From CAYOVG01 sp964407285 (GTDB taxonomy: Bacteria > Desulfobacterota > Syntrophobacteria > Syntrophobacterales > Syntrophobacteraceae), in the NCBI GenBank assembly GCA_964407285.1, contig CAYOVG010000216.1, positions 1 through 12,250 of the forward strand: a stretch of 12,250 nt of DNA, written 5' to 3'. Made by a program: the position numbers and the translations under genes. How positions within the stretch are numbered: position 1 is the stretch's first letter; every line of letters begins with the position of its first letter. Shown piece by piece: positions 6,944-12,250 of the stretch. The notes below the pieces were generated by a model that saw only the letters and a program-made list of their open reading frames with translations, did no database searches and had not been told where the DNA came from.

Positions 6944-7585
6944 TTACTGCATCGCCATTCGATAGTTTCTGAGATCGTCGATGGTGAGTACCGGAGCGCC
7001 GTAATTTTCCGCAAACGCCACTATCTCCGGAAGGCGCGCCATCGATCCGTCGGTGTTGGTCAGTTCGCACAGCACGCCGTAGGGTTTGAGCCCCGCCAGG
7101 CGCATCAAATCGACCGTTGCTTCGGTATGTCCGGGCCGTTCCAGCACCCCGCCCGAACGAGCCCGCAGTGGAAAAACGTGGCCGGGGCGGTGCAGATCTT
7201 CGGGGCCGGCGGTGTCCGCAATCGCGGTCCGTATCGTAGTGACGCGGTCCGATGCCGACACCCCCGTGGTGACTCCCTTGGCGGCTTCGATGGAGACGGT
7301 GAACGCGGTTTGAAAGCGGCTGGAGTTGTTTTCCACCATCATCGGGAGTTCCAGGGTTCGTACGCGCTCTTCGGTCAGACACAGGCATACGATCCCGCTG
7401 CATTCACGGATCATCAGGGCCATCTGCGCGTCGGTGATGGATTGAGCGGGGAAAATGAGGTCACCCTCGTTTTCCCTTACCTCGTCATCCGTCACCAGCA
7501 CGCCGTGGCCGGCTCTCAGTGAGCGCAGGGCGCGCTCCACTCGTTCGAACGGGTTTCCAAATCGAGCTAACGGACTCTGATTCAT
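6944..7585 (-). CDS. ribB: 3,4-dihydroxy-2-butanone-4-phosphate synthase
   Basis: A 213-residue RibB. It converts ribulose 5-phosphate to 3,4-dihydroxy-2-butanone 4-phosphate and formate, supplying the four-carbon unit of riboflavin. Signature segments are DDEVRENEGDLIFPA (33-47, acidic metal/substrate loop), PMMVENNSSRFQTAFTVSIEA (81-101), GVTTGVSASDR (104-114), HRPGHVFPLRARSGGVLERPGHTEAT (132-157, with the metal-ligand His153) and GVLCELTNTDGSMAR (170-184). Length matches the stand-alone E. coli-type enzyme; there is no fused GTP cyclohydrolase II. The start at 7585 has AGGAG 7 bases upstream. The gene is monocistronic in this window and sits under an FMN riboswitch, so it should be shut down when FMN is plentiful. 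No clear intrinsic terminator is visible between it and the convergent oxidoreductase gene (6809-6943). Confidence 0.97.
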   Translation of the reverse strand: MNQSPLARFGNPFERVERALRSLRAGHGVLVTDDEVRENEGDLIFPAQSITDAQMALMIRECSGIVCLCLTEERVRTLELPMMVENNSSRFQTAFTVSIEAAKGVTTGVSASDRVTTIRTAIADTAGPEDLHRPGHVFPLRARSGGVLERPGHTEATVDLMRLAGLKPYGVLCELTNTDGSMARLPEIVAFAENYGAPVLTIDDLRNYRMAMQ

Positions 7586-7703
7586 GGCATTTCTCCTGGA
7601 GTGTAAGTTGATTTACCAGAATCAGGGCGAAAGGACAGAAAGCGGCGCCGGCTCACACGAGCAGGTTTACACCGGAATGGTGCTTGCGGCAGGTGCTGAC
7701 TGC

Positions 7704-7853
7704 CTTATCCTCTTCCATCCGGACTGTTACCGTCGGCCCTGGATTCTCACCAGGTCTGCTGACCTCCTTTCGAATTGAAAGGAGCGCTCGCGGGCTTCCC
7801 GCTGCAACACGGGTTACCGCCGGTGGGGAATTGCACCCCGCCCTGAGAATAAG
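7704..7853 (-). ncRNA. FMN riboswitch (RFN element) controlling ribB
   Basis: Read on the minus strand, the element contains the conserved RFN blocks in order. These are TTCTCAGGGCGGGGTG, ACCGGCGGTAA, AGCCCGCGAGCG (7796-7785), GGTCAGCAGACCTGGTGAGA, ATCCAGGGCCGACGGT and AGTCCGGATGGAAGAGG (7725-7709). The closing P1 helix is visible: CTTATTC (7853-7847) pairs with GGATAAG (7710-7704), seven pairs with one G-U. A variable hairpin is formed by CTCCTTTC and GAAAGGAG around a five-base loop. The aptamer ends about 118 bases before the ribB start. In that gap I see no hairpin with a U-tract, so translational control, or a form of attenuation I cannot resolve, is more likely than a simple intrinsic terminator. 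A GGCAG/CTGCC hairpin (7704-7688) touches the last base of P1 and may be part of the switch. Confidence 0.97.
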
Positions 7854-7862
7854 TCGGGAGAT

Positions 7863-7890
7863 AATATAGCAGGTATTGCCGGCTTGTGGA
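7863..7890 (-). promoter_or_regulatory. Promoter for the riboswitch-ribB transcript
   Basis: On the minus strand, TCCACA (7890-7885, 4 of 6 to the -35 consensus) is followed after 16 bases by TATATT (7868-7863, 5 of 6 to the -10 consensus). The expected start site, near 7856, falls just before the first base of the riboswitch P1 helix. That is where a riboswitch transcript should begin, and it strengthens the call. Confidence 0.7.
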
Positions 7891-7903
7891 AGGCTTATTG
7901 TGG

Positions 7904-7931
7904 TTCCGGTTTCGCGATCCCGCGACCGGAA
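7904..7931. repeat. Inverted repeat between divergent promoters
   Basis: TTCCGG, two extra T, TCGCG (7904-7916), a four-base loop ATCC, then CGCGA and CCGGAA (7921-7931) form an 11-pair hairpin with a two-base bulge. It lies between the ribB promoter and the plus-strand promoter of the cysteine-rich gene. It could be an operator affecting both, or a structural element. No trailing T-run suggests a terminator. Confidence 0.5.
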
Positions 7932-7948
7932 TTGTATTTCGCGGGCCG

Positions 7949-7977
7949 TTTCCATCTCCGCACAGCGGCATTATAAT
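7949..7977 (+). promoter_or_regulatory. Promoter for the cysteine-rich protein gene
   Basis: TTTCCA (7949-7954, 4 of 6 to -35 consensus), a 17-base spacer and a perfect TATAAT (7972-7977). The predicted start site, near 7984, leaves a leader of roughly 80 bases before the ATG at 8063. Confidence 0.65.
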
Positions 7978-8062
7978 ATCACCTGACAGTACTGCTTGTA
8001 GAACTTATGGCGGAGCAGGTACTCCCGATTGCCGCGAATTACAGACAATAGAGAGGTTGAAT

Positions 8063-8272
8063 ATGGATACTACGACGATTGAGCGCAAGCCGGTAATAGA
8101 CAAATGCATCGGGTGCGAGAACATCGAGGGGGACAAATGCCGCATCTGGGCGTCGCCGGCGGGCCGATGGAGACTTGGGATATGTCCCTCGGCAACCCAT
8201 GTGAAGGTTACCACCAAAGACGTTGAGCAAAAAGTCCGCGTCGGCCAGCAGAAGCAGAGAAAGTCGAGATAA
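8063..8272 (+). CDS. Small cysteine-rich protein, PxxKW-like family
   Basis: A 69-residue protein with four cysteines: Cys15 and Cys18 (KCIGCEN), Cys26 (DKCRIW) and Cys41 (GICPSATH). The spacing C-x2-C-x7-C-x14-C suggests a small zinc- or iron-sulfur-binding knot. The segment SPAGRWRLGICPSATH resembles the PxxKW family of small cysteine-rich proteins seen in sulfate-reducing and syntrophic deltaproteobacteria, here with Arg in place of the Lys. The C-terminal 20 residues are basic and probably flexible (QQKQRKSR end). The frame is open further upstream, to 7886. The ATG at 8063 is chosen because AGAGG lies 6 bases before it, the promoter and inverted repeat lie upstream, and homology starts there. 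Function is unknown. It is divergent from ribB and convergent with the UbiB-like gene. Confidence 0.8.
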   Translation: MDTTTIERKPVIDKCIGCENIEGDKCRIWASPAGRWRLGICPSATHVKVTTKDVEQKVRVGQQKQRKSR

Positions 8273-8277
8273 ATCAT

Positions 8278-8321
8278 GGAAGTGCGGATGCCGGCTTTGT
8301 TTTGGGCCCATCCGCGCTTCC
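8278..8321. terminator. Long hairpin between convergent genes, possible bidirectional terminator
   Basis: GGAAGTGCGGATG (8278-8290) and CATCCGCGCTTCC (8309-8321) form 13 pairs on the plus strand with one U-G wobble (A/C mismatch on the minus strand) around an 18-base loop. It sits 6 bases after the stop of the cysteine-rich gene and 38 bases after the end of the UbiB-like gene. There is no T-run on either side, so it is not a classical intrinsic terminator. It may protect 3' ends or work with Rho. Confidence 0.5.
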
Positions 8322-8358
8322 GGTTCGAGCCGGTAGCCGCTTCTCGGGAGGCGGGTTT

Positions 8359-9822
8359 TCAAAGCCGGCGGCTTTGCCCAAGCCAGTAACGGGTCGCGCT
8401 CCAGGGAAGGCCGAGGATCAGTCCGGCGAGATCCATGTTCGAAATCCGGGTGGCGAAGGCCCGGCAATCCGGCGGCGTCATAAACCTCCACGGCCATTCG
8501 GCGGCAAAGTGGATGAGAAATTCGCGCAGGAGCACGTTATCGATCAGTTTGTCCCCTCCCCCGATATCCGCCGCCAGGTCCCCAATCAGATGTATACCCT
8601 TCCGAAACAGCATCAAGTCGCCTCCGAAGCGCAAACCTGCGTCTCGGACCGCCTCGTCGAGCAGGCCCATCAGCCAGGTGAATCCGGGCAGTTGACCATG
8701 TTGAATTCGGCCGATCCATTCGCATGCGACCGACCTCAGGGCTGTCTGATCGGTGGGGCGCCGCTCCGACAGCCCCGCGAGAACCTCGGCGATCCTTTCG
8801 GCATCGAAGGCGATTGCTCCCAGCATGATCTGCACGATGGAGATGCGCTCACGGTTGCCGAGCGAACCGGCCAGGCTCCAGTCCAGGATGGCCAGGCGGT
8901 GGTCCTTCGTAAGGAACAGGTTTCCGGCGTGAGGGTCTCCATGAAACGGCGCGCTGTCGGAACCCGAGAAGATCGGCCGCGCAATCAGCGATTCAACGAG
9001 CAGGCCGGCCAATCCCGGCTCTTCGCACAGGAGTTCGGGGCGGCAGTCCGTCGCCTTCCGGCCGTCCACCCGTTCCATGGCGGTGACCCGGCGCGTGCAG
9101 AGGTCATCGAACAGTTCCGGAATGAGCACTCGGGGATCTCCCGCGTGTAGCCTGCGGGCCAGGGATAGGTTTTGCTGCTCCCTGTCGAGCCGGACTTCGT
9201 TGCGGAGCTTGTCCCGGACCTGTTCGAACGACCGGCGGTAGTCGAGTTGGGGTATTCCGAAATCGTCGCACTTCCGGTCCAGAAAGGACCCCACCCGCTC
9301 CAGCAGGCCGAGTTCCTGGTCGAGACGTTCTTCTATACCGGGTTTGAGGACCTTGAACACTCCATGCAGAAGTTCTTTCCCCCCGGTGAACCGGAAAGGG
9401 ATGACGACGGCCACGCTCGCCTCCGCAAGCGCCGGGGGAACGAGCTTCACCCCGAGACGGTCCAAAGGGCCGAGTTCGCGCGTCAGCGTCTCCTCGATGA
9501 CCTCGAGGGGAATGGACGGGGGGAGGGACTCGAGTTGCTGGAGATGGCCTCTCAACATTGCGGAGAGATTCCGGTCCCTGGCCAGGGCTTGACCCAGTTT
9601 GTGCAAAACGGGGCTGCTCCGGGCGAGCAGGGCCAGCCGCTCCGACACGCTCGCGGTCGGGGGAAGCATCGCCTGCCCGATGGCGATAGCTTCCCGCCGC
9701 GCGGCGGGAAGCCCTTCGAGGAATACGGAAAGAGCGCCCTGCAAAGGAGTACGGTAGCGGGCATACACATCGGGAAGCACGGAAGCCAGGGCGGTTTCGC
9801 CGATCAGCGGTTCCCAGTCCAT
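8359..9822 (-). CDS. UbiB/ABC1/AarF-family atypical kinase-like protein
   Basis: A 487-residue member of the ABC1/UbiB protein-kinase-like family (ADCK/Coq8 relatives, which act as ATPases or kinases supporting quinone or lipid metabolism). Visible landmarks are the family KxGQ motif (LHKLGQAL, 73-80), an Ala-rich loop ALAEASV (131-137) in place of the glycine-rich loop, the FKVLKPGI nucleotide-binding Lys157 (154-162), and NEVRLDREQQNL (208-219), matching the family ExD...E..N segment. The catalytic loop HGDPHAGN (294-301) and a metal-binding Asp314 in LAILDWSLAG follow. That last motif reads DWS instead of DFG. No C-terminal membrane pair typical of UbiB is obvious. AGGAG lies 10 bases before the ATG. 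It follows the response regulator after 26 bases and is probably in its operon. I see no ubiquinone or menaquinone gene nearby, so the substrate is open. Confidence 0.9.
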   Translation of the reverse strand: MDWEPLIGETALASVLPDVYARYRTPLQGALSVFLEGLPAARREAIAIGQAMLPPTASVSERLALLARSSPVLHKLGQALARDRNLSAMLRGHLQQLESLPPSIPLEVIEETLTRELGPLDRLGVKLVPPALAEASVAVVIPFRFTGGKELLHGVFKVLKPGIEERLDQELGLLERVGSFLDRKCDDFGIPQLDYRRSFEQVRDKLRNEVRLDREQQNLSLARRLHAGDPRVLIPELFDDLCTRRVTAMERVDGRKATDCRPELLCEEPGLAGLLVESLIARPIFSGSDSAPFHGDPHAGNLFLTKDHRLAILDWSLAGSLGNRERISIVQIMLGAIAFDAERIAEVLAGLSERRPTDQTALRSVACEWIGRIQHGQLPGFTWLMGLLDEAVRDAGLRFGGDLMLFRKGIHLIGDLAADIGGGDKLIDNVLLREFLIHFAAEWPWRFMTPPDCRAFATRISNMDLAGLILGLPWSATRYWLGQSRRL

Positions 9823-9848
9823 CCTGAGTCATCTCCTTGTCGGTGCTC

Positions 9849-10301
9849 TCAATGTTCGTTCGGCAGTTCCACCATCCGGAACCAGTACTTCCCGAGGAGA
9901 TCGACGACCTCGACCAGGCCGTCGAAGCTGTGGGGCTTGACGATGAATGCGGCAGCCCCCGCGCCGTAGCAGAATGCAATGTCGGAGGGCTCCTTCGATG
10001 TGGTCAGAATCACGATGGGAATCGTTTTCAGATCGGCATCGGCTTTGATCTCGATCAAAGCCTCGCGGCCATCCTTTTTCGGCATGTTCAGATCGAGCAG
10101 GATAAAGGCGGGACGGGGCGAAAGCGCGGCATCCGAGTACATGCCGCGCTGGTGGAGGTAGTCCATCAGTTCCATCCCGTCGTTCACGATTCGAAGCTCG
10201 CAGGGAAATTCCGATTCACCGAATGCATTGGTTACCAGCAGGCAGTCGTCCTGGTCGTCATCAGCCATGAGGATAGTGAGGGGCCGCTTTCGATTCTTCA
10301 C
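9849..10301 (-). CDS. Single-domain response regulator (Rcp1-like CheY-type)
   Basis: A 150-residue receiver domain with no output domain. Landmarks, numbered from the GTG at 10301, are the acidic pocket MADDDQDD (12-19), phosphoacceptor Asp70 in FILLDLNMPKKDG (67-78), Thr100/Thr101 in IVILTTSKEP and Lys122 in FIVKPHSF. The segment order and the short insertion before FILLD resemble Rcp1-type regulators that partner phytochrome-like histidine kinases. The frame is open to a GTG at 10322. The GTG at 10301 is preferred: it overlaps the kinase stop as GTGA and has AAGGA 6 bases upstream. Coupling to the histidine kinase gene makes it the obvious phosphate receiver. With no DNA-binding domain, it must signal by protein contact. 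The downstream UbiB-like protein is a possible target, which is speculation. Confidence 0.93.
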   Translation of the reverse strand: MKNRKRPLTILMADDDQDDCLLVTNAFGESEFPCELRIVNDGMELMDYLHQRGMYSDAALSPRPAFILLDLNMPKKDGREALIEIKADADLKTIPIVILTTSKEPSDIAFCYGAGAAAFIVKPHSFDGLVEVVDLLGKYWFRMVELPNEH

Positions 10302-12004
10302 TTTCCATCCTTTCCTTTGCACCGGCTCAAGGGGAGCTCGACGATGAACGTGCTTCCCTTTCCGGGTTCGCTTTCAGCCTCGATGCGCCCGTCGTGATGC
10401 TCGACGATCCTGCGGCATATGGCGAGTCCCAGGCCGGCGCCCTCGTATTCGCTTCTGCTGTGCAGTCTCTGGAACGGTTTCAGTATCCGGTCGAAATAGA
10501 TCTTATCGAAGCCTATTCCATTGTCTCTGAAGAATATCCTGCATCTTTGCCCGGAGGCTTCGTCATGGATGGCGATGAGCGGGGCTTTCTCGCTTCTGTA
10601 CTTCAGCGCATTGTGGATGATGTGCCGGATGAGTTGCTTCATCTGAACCCTGCCCGCTTCAATCTTGTGCATCTCTCCGACTTCGATACGGGCCTGCGAT
10701 TGTTCGATCAGTTCGTTCAGTTCCTCCACCACGTCTTCCACGATTTCCTTCAGGTCCAGTATGCTGTGAGGTTCGGGCTTCACCGTAATTTCCGAGTATT
10801 CCTTGAGGCCGTTGATGAGGTACTGCATCTGGGCGGCCGATTTCTTCAACCGGTGCAGGTACTCGACTCCTTCTTTCCGCCCGGCTTCCGCGCCCATGCG
10901 CTCCACCGCGCTGCTGAATACCTGGATTTTGCGCAGAGGTTCCTGGAGGTCATGGGATGCCCTGTAGGTGAACTCCTCGAGTTCCTGGTTGAGACGTTCG
11001 AGCCTCGCCGCATAGGCCTCGATCTCCTGCTCGGCTGTCTTCCGCTCGGTGATGTCCTCCATCATGGGAAGAAAGTACAGGGGATTTCCGCCGGCATCCC
11101 GCATCAAGCGCACATGGAGTTTGATCCACATGGTCAGGCCGTCCTTCTTCACATAGCGTTTGTCCATTTCGTACTGGTCGATCTCCCCGGAGAGCAGGCT
11201 GCTCACCTTTTCCAGGTCGGCTTCGAGATCGTCCGGGTGAGTGATGTCGGGGAATGTGAGCGCCATCAATTCTTCTTTCGAGTAGCCGGTCATGCGACAA
11301 AGGGCTTCGTTTACGCGCTGGAAGCGGAAATCGAGTCCCACGAAGGCTGCGCCGACCGGACCTTCGTCGAAAGAGCGCCTGAAATGGTCCTCGCTGACCT
11401 TAAGCGCCGTATTCGCCTGCGAGAGGTCCTGGTAGACCTGGAGATTTTCCATTGCAACGGATGTGGCGTCGGCAAGGGCCTGCAGGAATTCGACGACGCT
11501 CGAATTGGGCCGGCACGGACCTGCCCAGTAGACCCCGACGGCTCCGAATGGCTCGGAGGTTCGGATCGGAACCATGACCAGGCTCCGAACAAAAGTGGGA
11601 AGGTAGATATCCACCGGGATGCGCTCGTCCGAGAGGATATCCTCTATGACCACCGGGCTCTTGTGCATCATCGCCCAGCCGCTTACGCATATGTCCATCG
11701 GGAATCTCCTCCCCTTCCAAAGAGGGGCGAGAGCTTCCTCATCGGCATAGTAGCATTCCGCGCCGTCGCGCAAAACGAAGCTCGCCCCGTCTGCTCCCGT
11801 AAGGTCGCGGGCCGCATGGCGCACGATCTTCATGATCCCGTCGAGACTGCGCGCGAGGGAAAGCTCCCGGATGACGGAGATCAGCCTTTCCGTGGCGTGC
11901 AAAAGGGAAGCGGGGGCGATCTCGTTGCCGTCGAGGGATGGAAGGTCGCAATGGTCGAGAGCCCGATTCTCAGGTGTGGTGTTTGCAAGCAGATCAGGTT
12001 TCAT
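10298..12004 (-). CDS. GAF-PAS sensor histidine kinase
   Basis: A 568-residue soluble histidine kinase. Residues about 40-190 form a GAF domain (ERLISVIRELSLARSLDGIM... SLVMVPIRTSEPFGAVGVYW). Residues about 205-325 form a PAS/PAC domain (SFDEGPVGAAFVGLDFRFQR, ITHPDD, MMEDITERK). A short coiled coil leads to the HisKA H-box with phosphoacceptor His351 (YRASHDLQEPLRKI). The ATPase domain has the N-box (HNALKYR, Asn465), G1 DNGIGFD (494-500), F-box ILKPFQRLHSRSEY and G2 GAGLGLAI (522-529). No membrane segment is seen, so the signal is cytoplasmic; the GAF ligand is unknown, and the cysteine pattern of bilin-binding phytochromes is not evident. The H-box type is that of Cph1-like kinases. AGGG lies 6 bases before the ATG. 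Its TGA overlaps the response regulator GTG, so the two form a two-component pair. Confidence 0.95.
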   Translation of the reverse strand: MKPDLLANTTPENRALDHCDLPSLDGNEIAPASLLHATERLISVIRELSLARSLDGIMKIVRHAARDLTGADGASFVLRDGAECYYADEEALAPLWKGRRFPMDICVSGWAMMHKSPVVIEDILSDERIPVDIYLPTFVRSLVMVPIRTSEPFGAVGVYWAGPCRPNSSVVEFLQALADATSVAMENLQVYQDLSQANTALKVSEDHFRRSFDEGPVGAAFVGLDFRFQRVNEALCRMTGYSKEELMALTFPDITHPDDLEADLEKVSSLLSGEIDQYEMDKRYVKKDGLTMWIKLHVRLMRDAGGNPLYFLPMMEDITERKTAEQEIEAYAARLERLNQELEEFTYRASHDLQEPLRKIQVFSSAVERMGAEAGRKEGVEYLHRLKKSAAQMQYLINGLKEYSEITVKPEPHSILDLKEIVEDVVEELNELIEQSQARIEVGEMHKIEAGRVQMKQLIRHIIHNALKYRSEKAPLIAIHDEASGQRCRIFFRDNGIGFDKIYFDRILKPFQRLHSRSEYEGAGLGLAICRRIVEHHDGRIEAESEPGKGSTFIVELPLSRCKGKDGK

Positions 12005-12121
12005 GGCGCACCCTGTCCGTTTCGTTCTAAATGCAAGAAAATGACGAACTTACCCCTTACAAGCTAATGCCGGAGGGGAACTGTTACAACAAAAGCCGGT
12101 CCCTGCACGGGGGTGCTTCCG

Positions 12122-12140
12122 GGCGAGGTCGAACTTCGCC
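12122..12140. repeat. Short stable hairpin in the leader of the histidine kinase operon
   Basis: GGCGAGGT (12122-12129), loop CGA and ACTTCGCC (12133-12140) pair over eight positions on the plus strand with one G-U; the minus-strand RNA has one A/C mismatch. The surrounding 12070-12180 is GC-rich and could fold further. I match no known riboswitch class in either orientation. The remaining bases of 12005-12250 show no gene I can support. Confidence 0.35.
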
Positions 12141-12173
12141 GGGTGACCGCCGGCGTCGATTTGATCGGAACCG

Positions 12174-12222
12174 GAAAGCAGGTTATTATAATCAAATAAC
12201 CCTACAACGCAACTTAGCCAGC
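12174..12222 (-). promoter_or_regulatory. Possible promoter of the histidine kinase operon, within an inverted repeat
   Basis: GGTTATT (12181-12187) and AATAACC (12195-12201) are perfect inverted arms around ATAATCA. On the minus strand the element carries a TATAAT, preceded after a 16-base spacer by TTGCGT (3 of 6 to the -35 consensus). Transcription from it would leave a leader of roughly 170 bases before the kinase ATG. The plus strand also reads TATAAT, so direction is uncertain. Confidence 0.35.
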
Positions 12223-12250
12223 CCCATCCCTTAGCCTTTTTTTCCTATGT

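Noticed and set aside
7653..7955. A 100-codon minus-strand frame across the riboswitch
   Set aside because: The bases are accounted for by the FMN aptamer and its promoter.
8302..9969. Two long plus-strand frames (8302-9150 and 9172-9969) opposite the UbiB-like gene
   Set aside because: They are shadows of a gene with an intact UbiB motif series, and no ribosome binding sites or domains support them.
10394..12067. A 557-codon plus-strand open frame opposite the histidine kinase
   Set aside because: It lies antisense to all conserved kinase motifs, shows no family features and reflects codon bias of the GC-rich kinase gene.
12031..12234. A 67-codon plus-strand frame at the right end
   Set aside because: It has no ribosome binding site and low-complexity Arg/Gly content, and it overlaps the kinase leader and hairpin.

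Overview
The window looks like chromosomal DNA from a bacterium of moderately high GC. A riboflavin (FMN) riboswitch upstream of a stand-alone RibB, a small PxxKW-type cysteine-rich protein and an Old Yellow Enzyme homologue with an Fe-S-type cysteine cluster all fit an anaerobic Desulfobacterota (former Deltaproteobacteria, Syntrophobacter-like) host. That assignment is inference, because the window holds no rRNA or other taxonomic marker. I saw no insertion sequence, prophage gene, tRNA or CRISPR array.

Region 1 (1-5124, minus strand) is one tightly packed operon, read right to left. It encodes a DUF4126 membrane protein with an extra C-terminal soluble domain, then two paralogous 590-residue P-loop GTPases (B, then A) with membrane segments near their C-termini. 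A 72-residue PLDc_N-type membrane peptide follows, and then the start of a queuosine-salvage (Qng1/DUF2419) protein that runs off the left edge. Junctions range from a 26-base overlap to a gap of a few bases, so the genes are probably co-transcribed and translationally coupled. The GTPase pair plus membrane proteins resembles a dynamin-like membrane-remodelling module. It is the best candidate here for an undescribed system.

Region 2 (5125-5632) is an intergenic stretch of about 500 bases with only a doubtful small ORF and a perfect 12-base palindrome. It separates the left operon from a divergent plus-strand gene for an FMN-dependent Old Yellow Enzyme family oxidoreductase (5633-6808).

Region 3 (6944-8272) holds ribB on the minus strand under a complete FMN riboswitch with a good promoter. 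Divergent from it is the small cysteine-rich protein gene on the plus strand, with its own consensus-like promoter. The oxidoreductase uses FMN and ribB supplies the riboflavin precursor, so the neighbourhood has a flavin theme, although the two genes are convergent.

Region 4 (8278-12250) is a second minus-strand operon. It encodes a GAF-PAS sensor histidine kinase, a single-domain response regulator that overlaps it by four bases (GTGA), and an atypical UbiB/ABC1-family kinase-like protein. A long hairpin lies between this operon and the convergent cysteine-rich gene. The 246 bases upstream of the kinase gene contain a possible promoter inside an inverted repeat and a structured leader.
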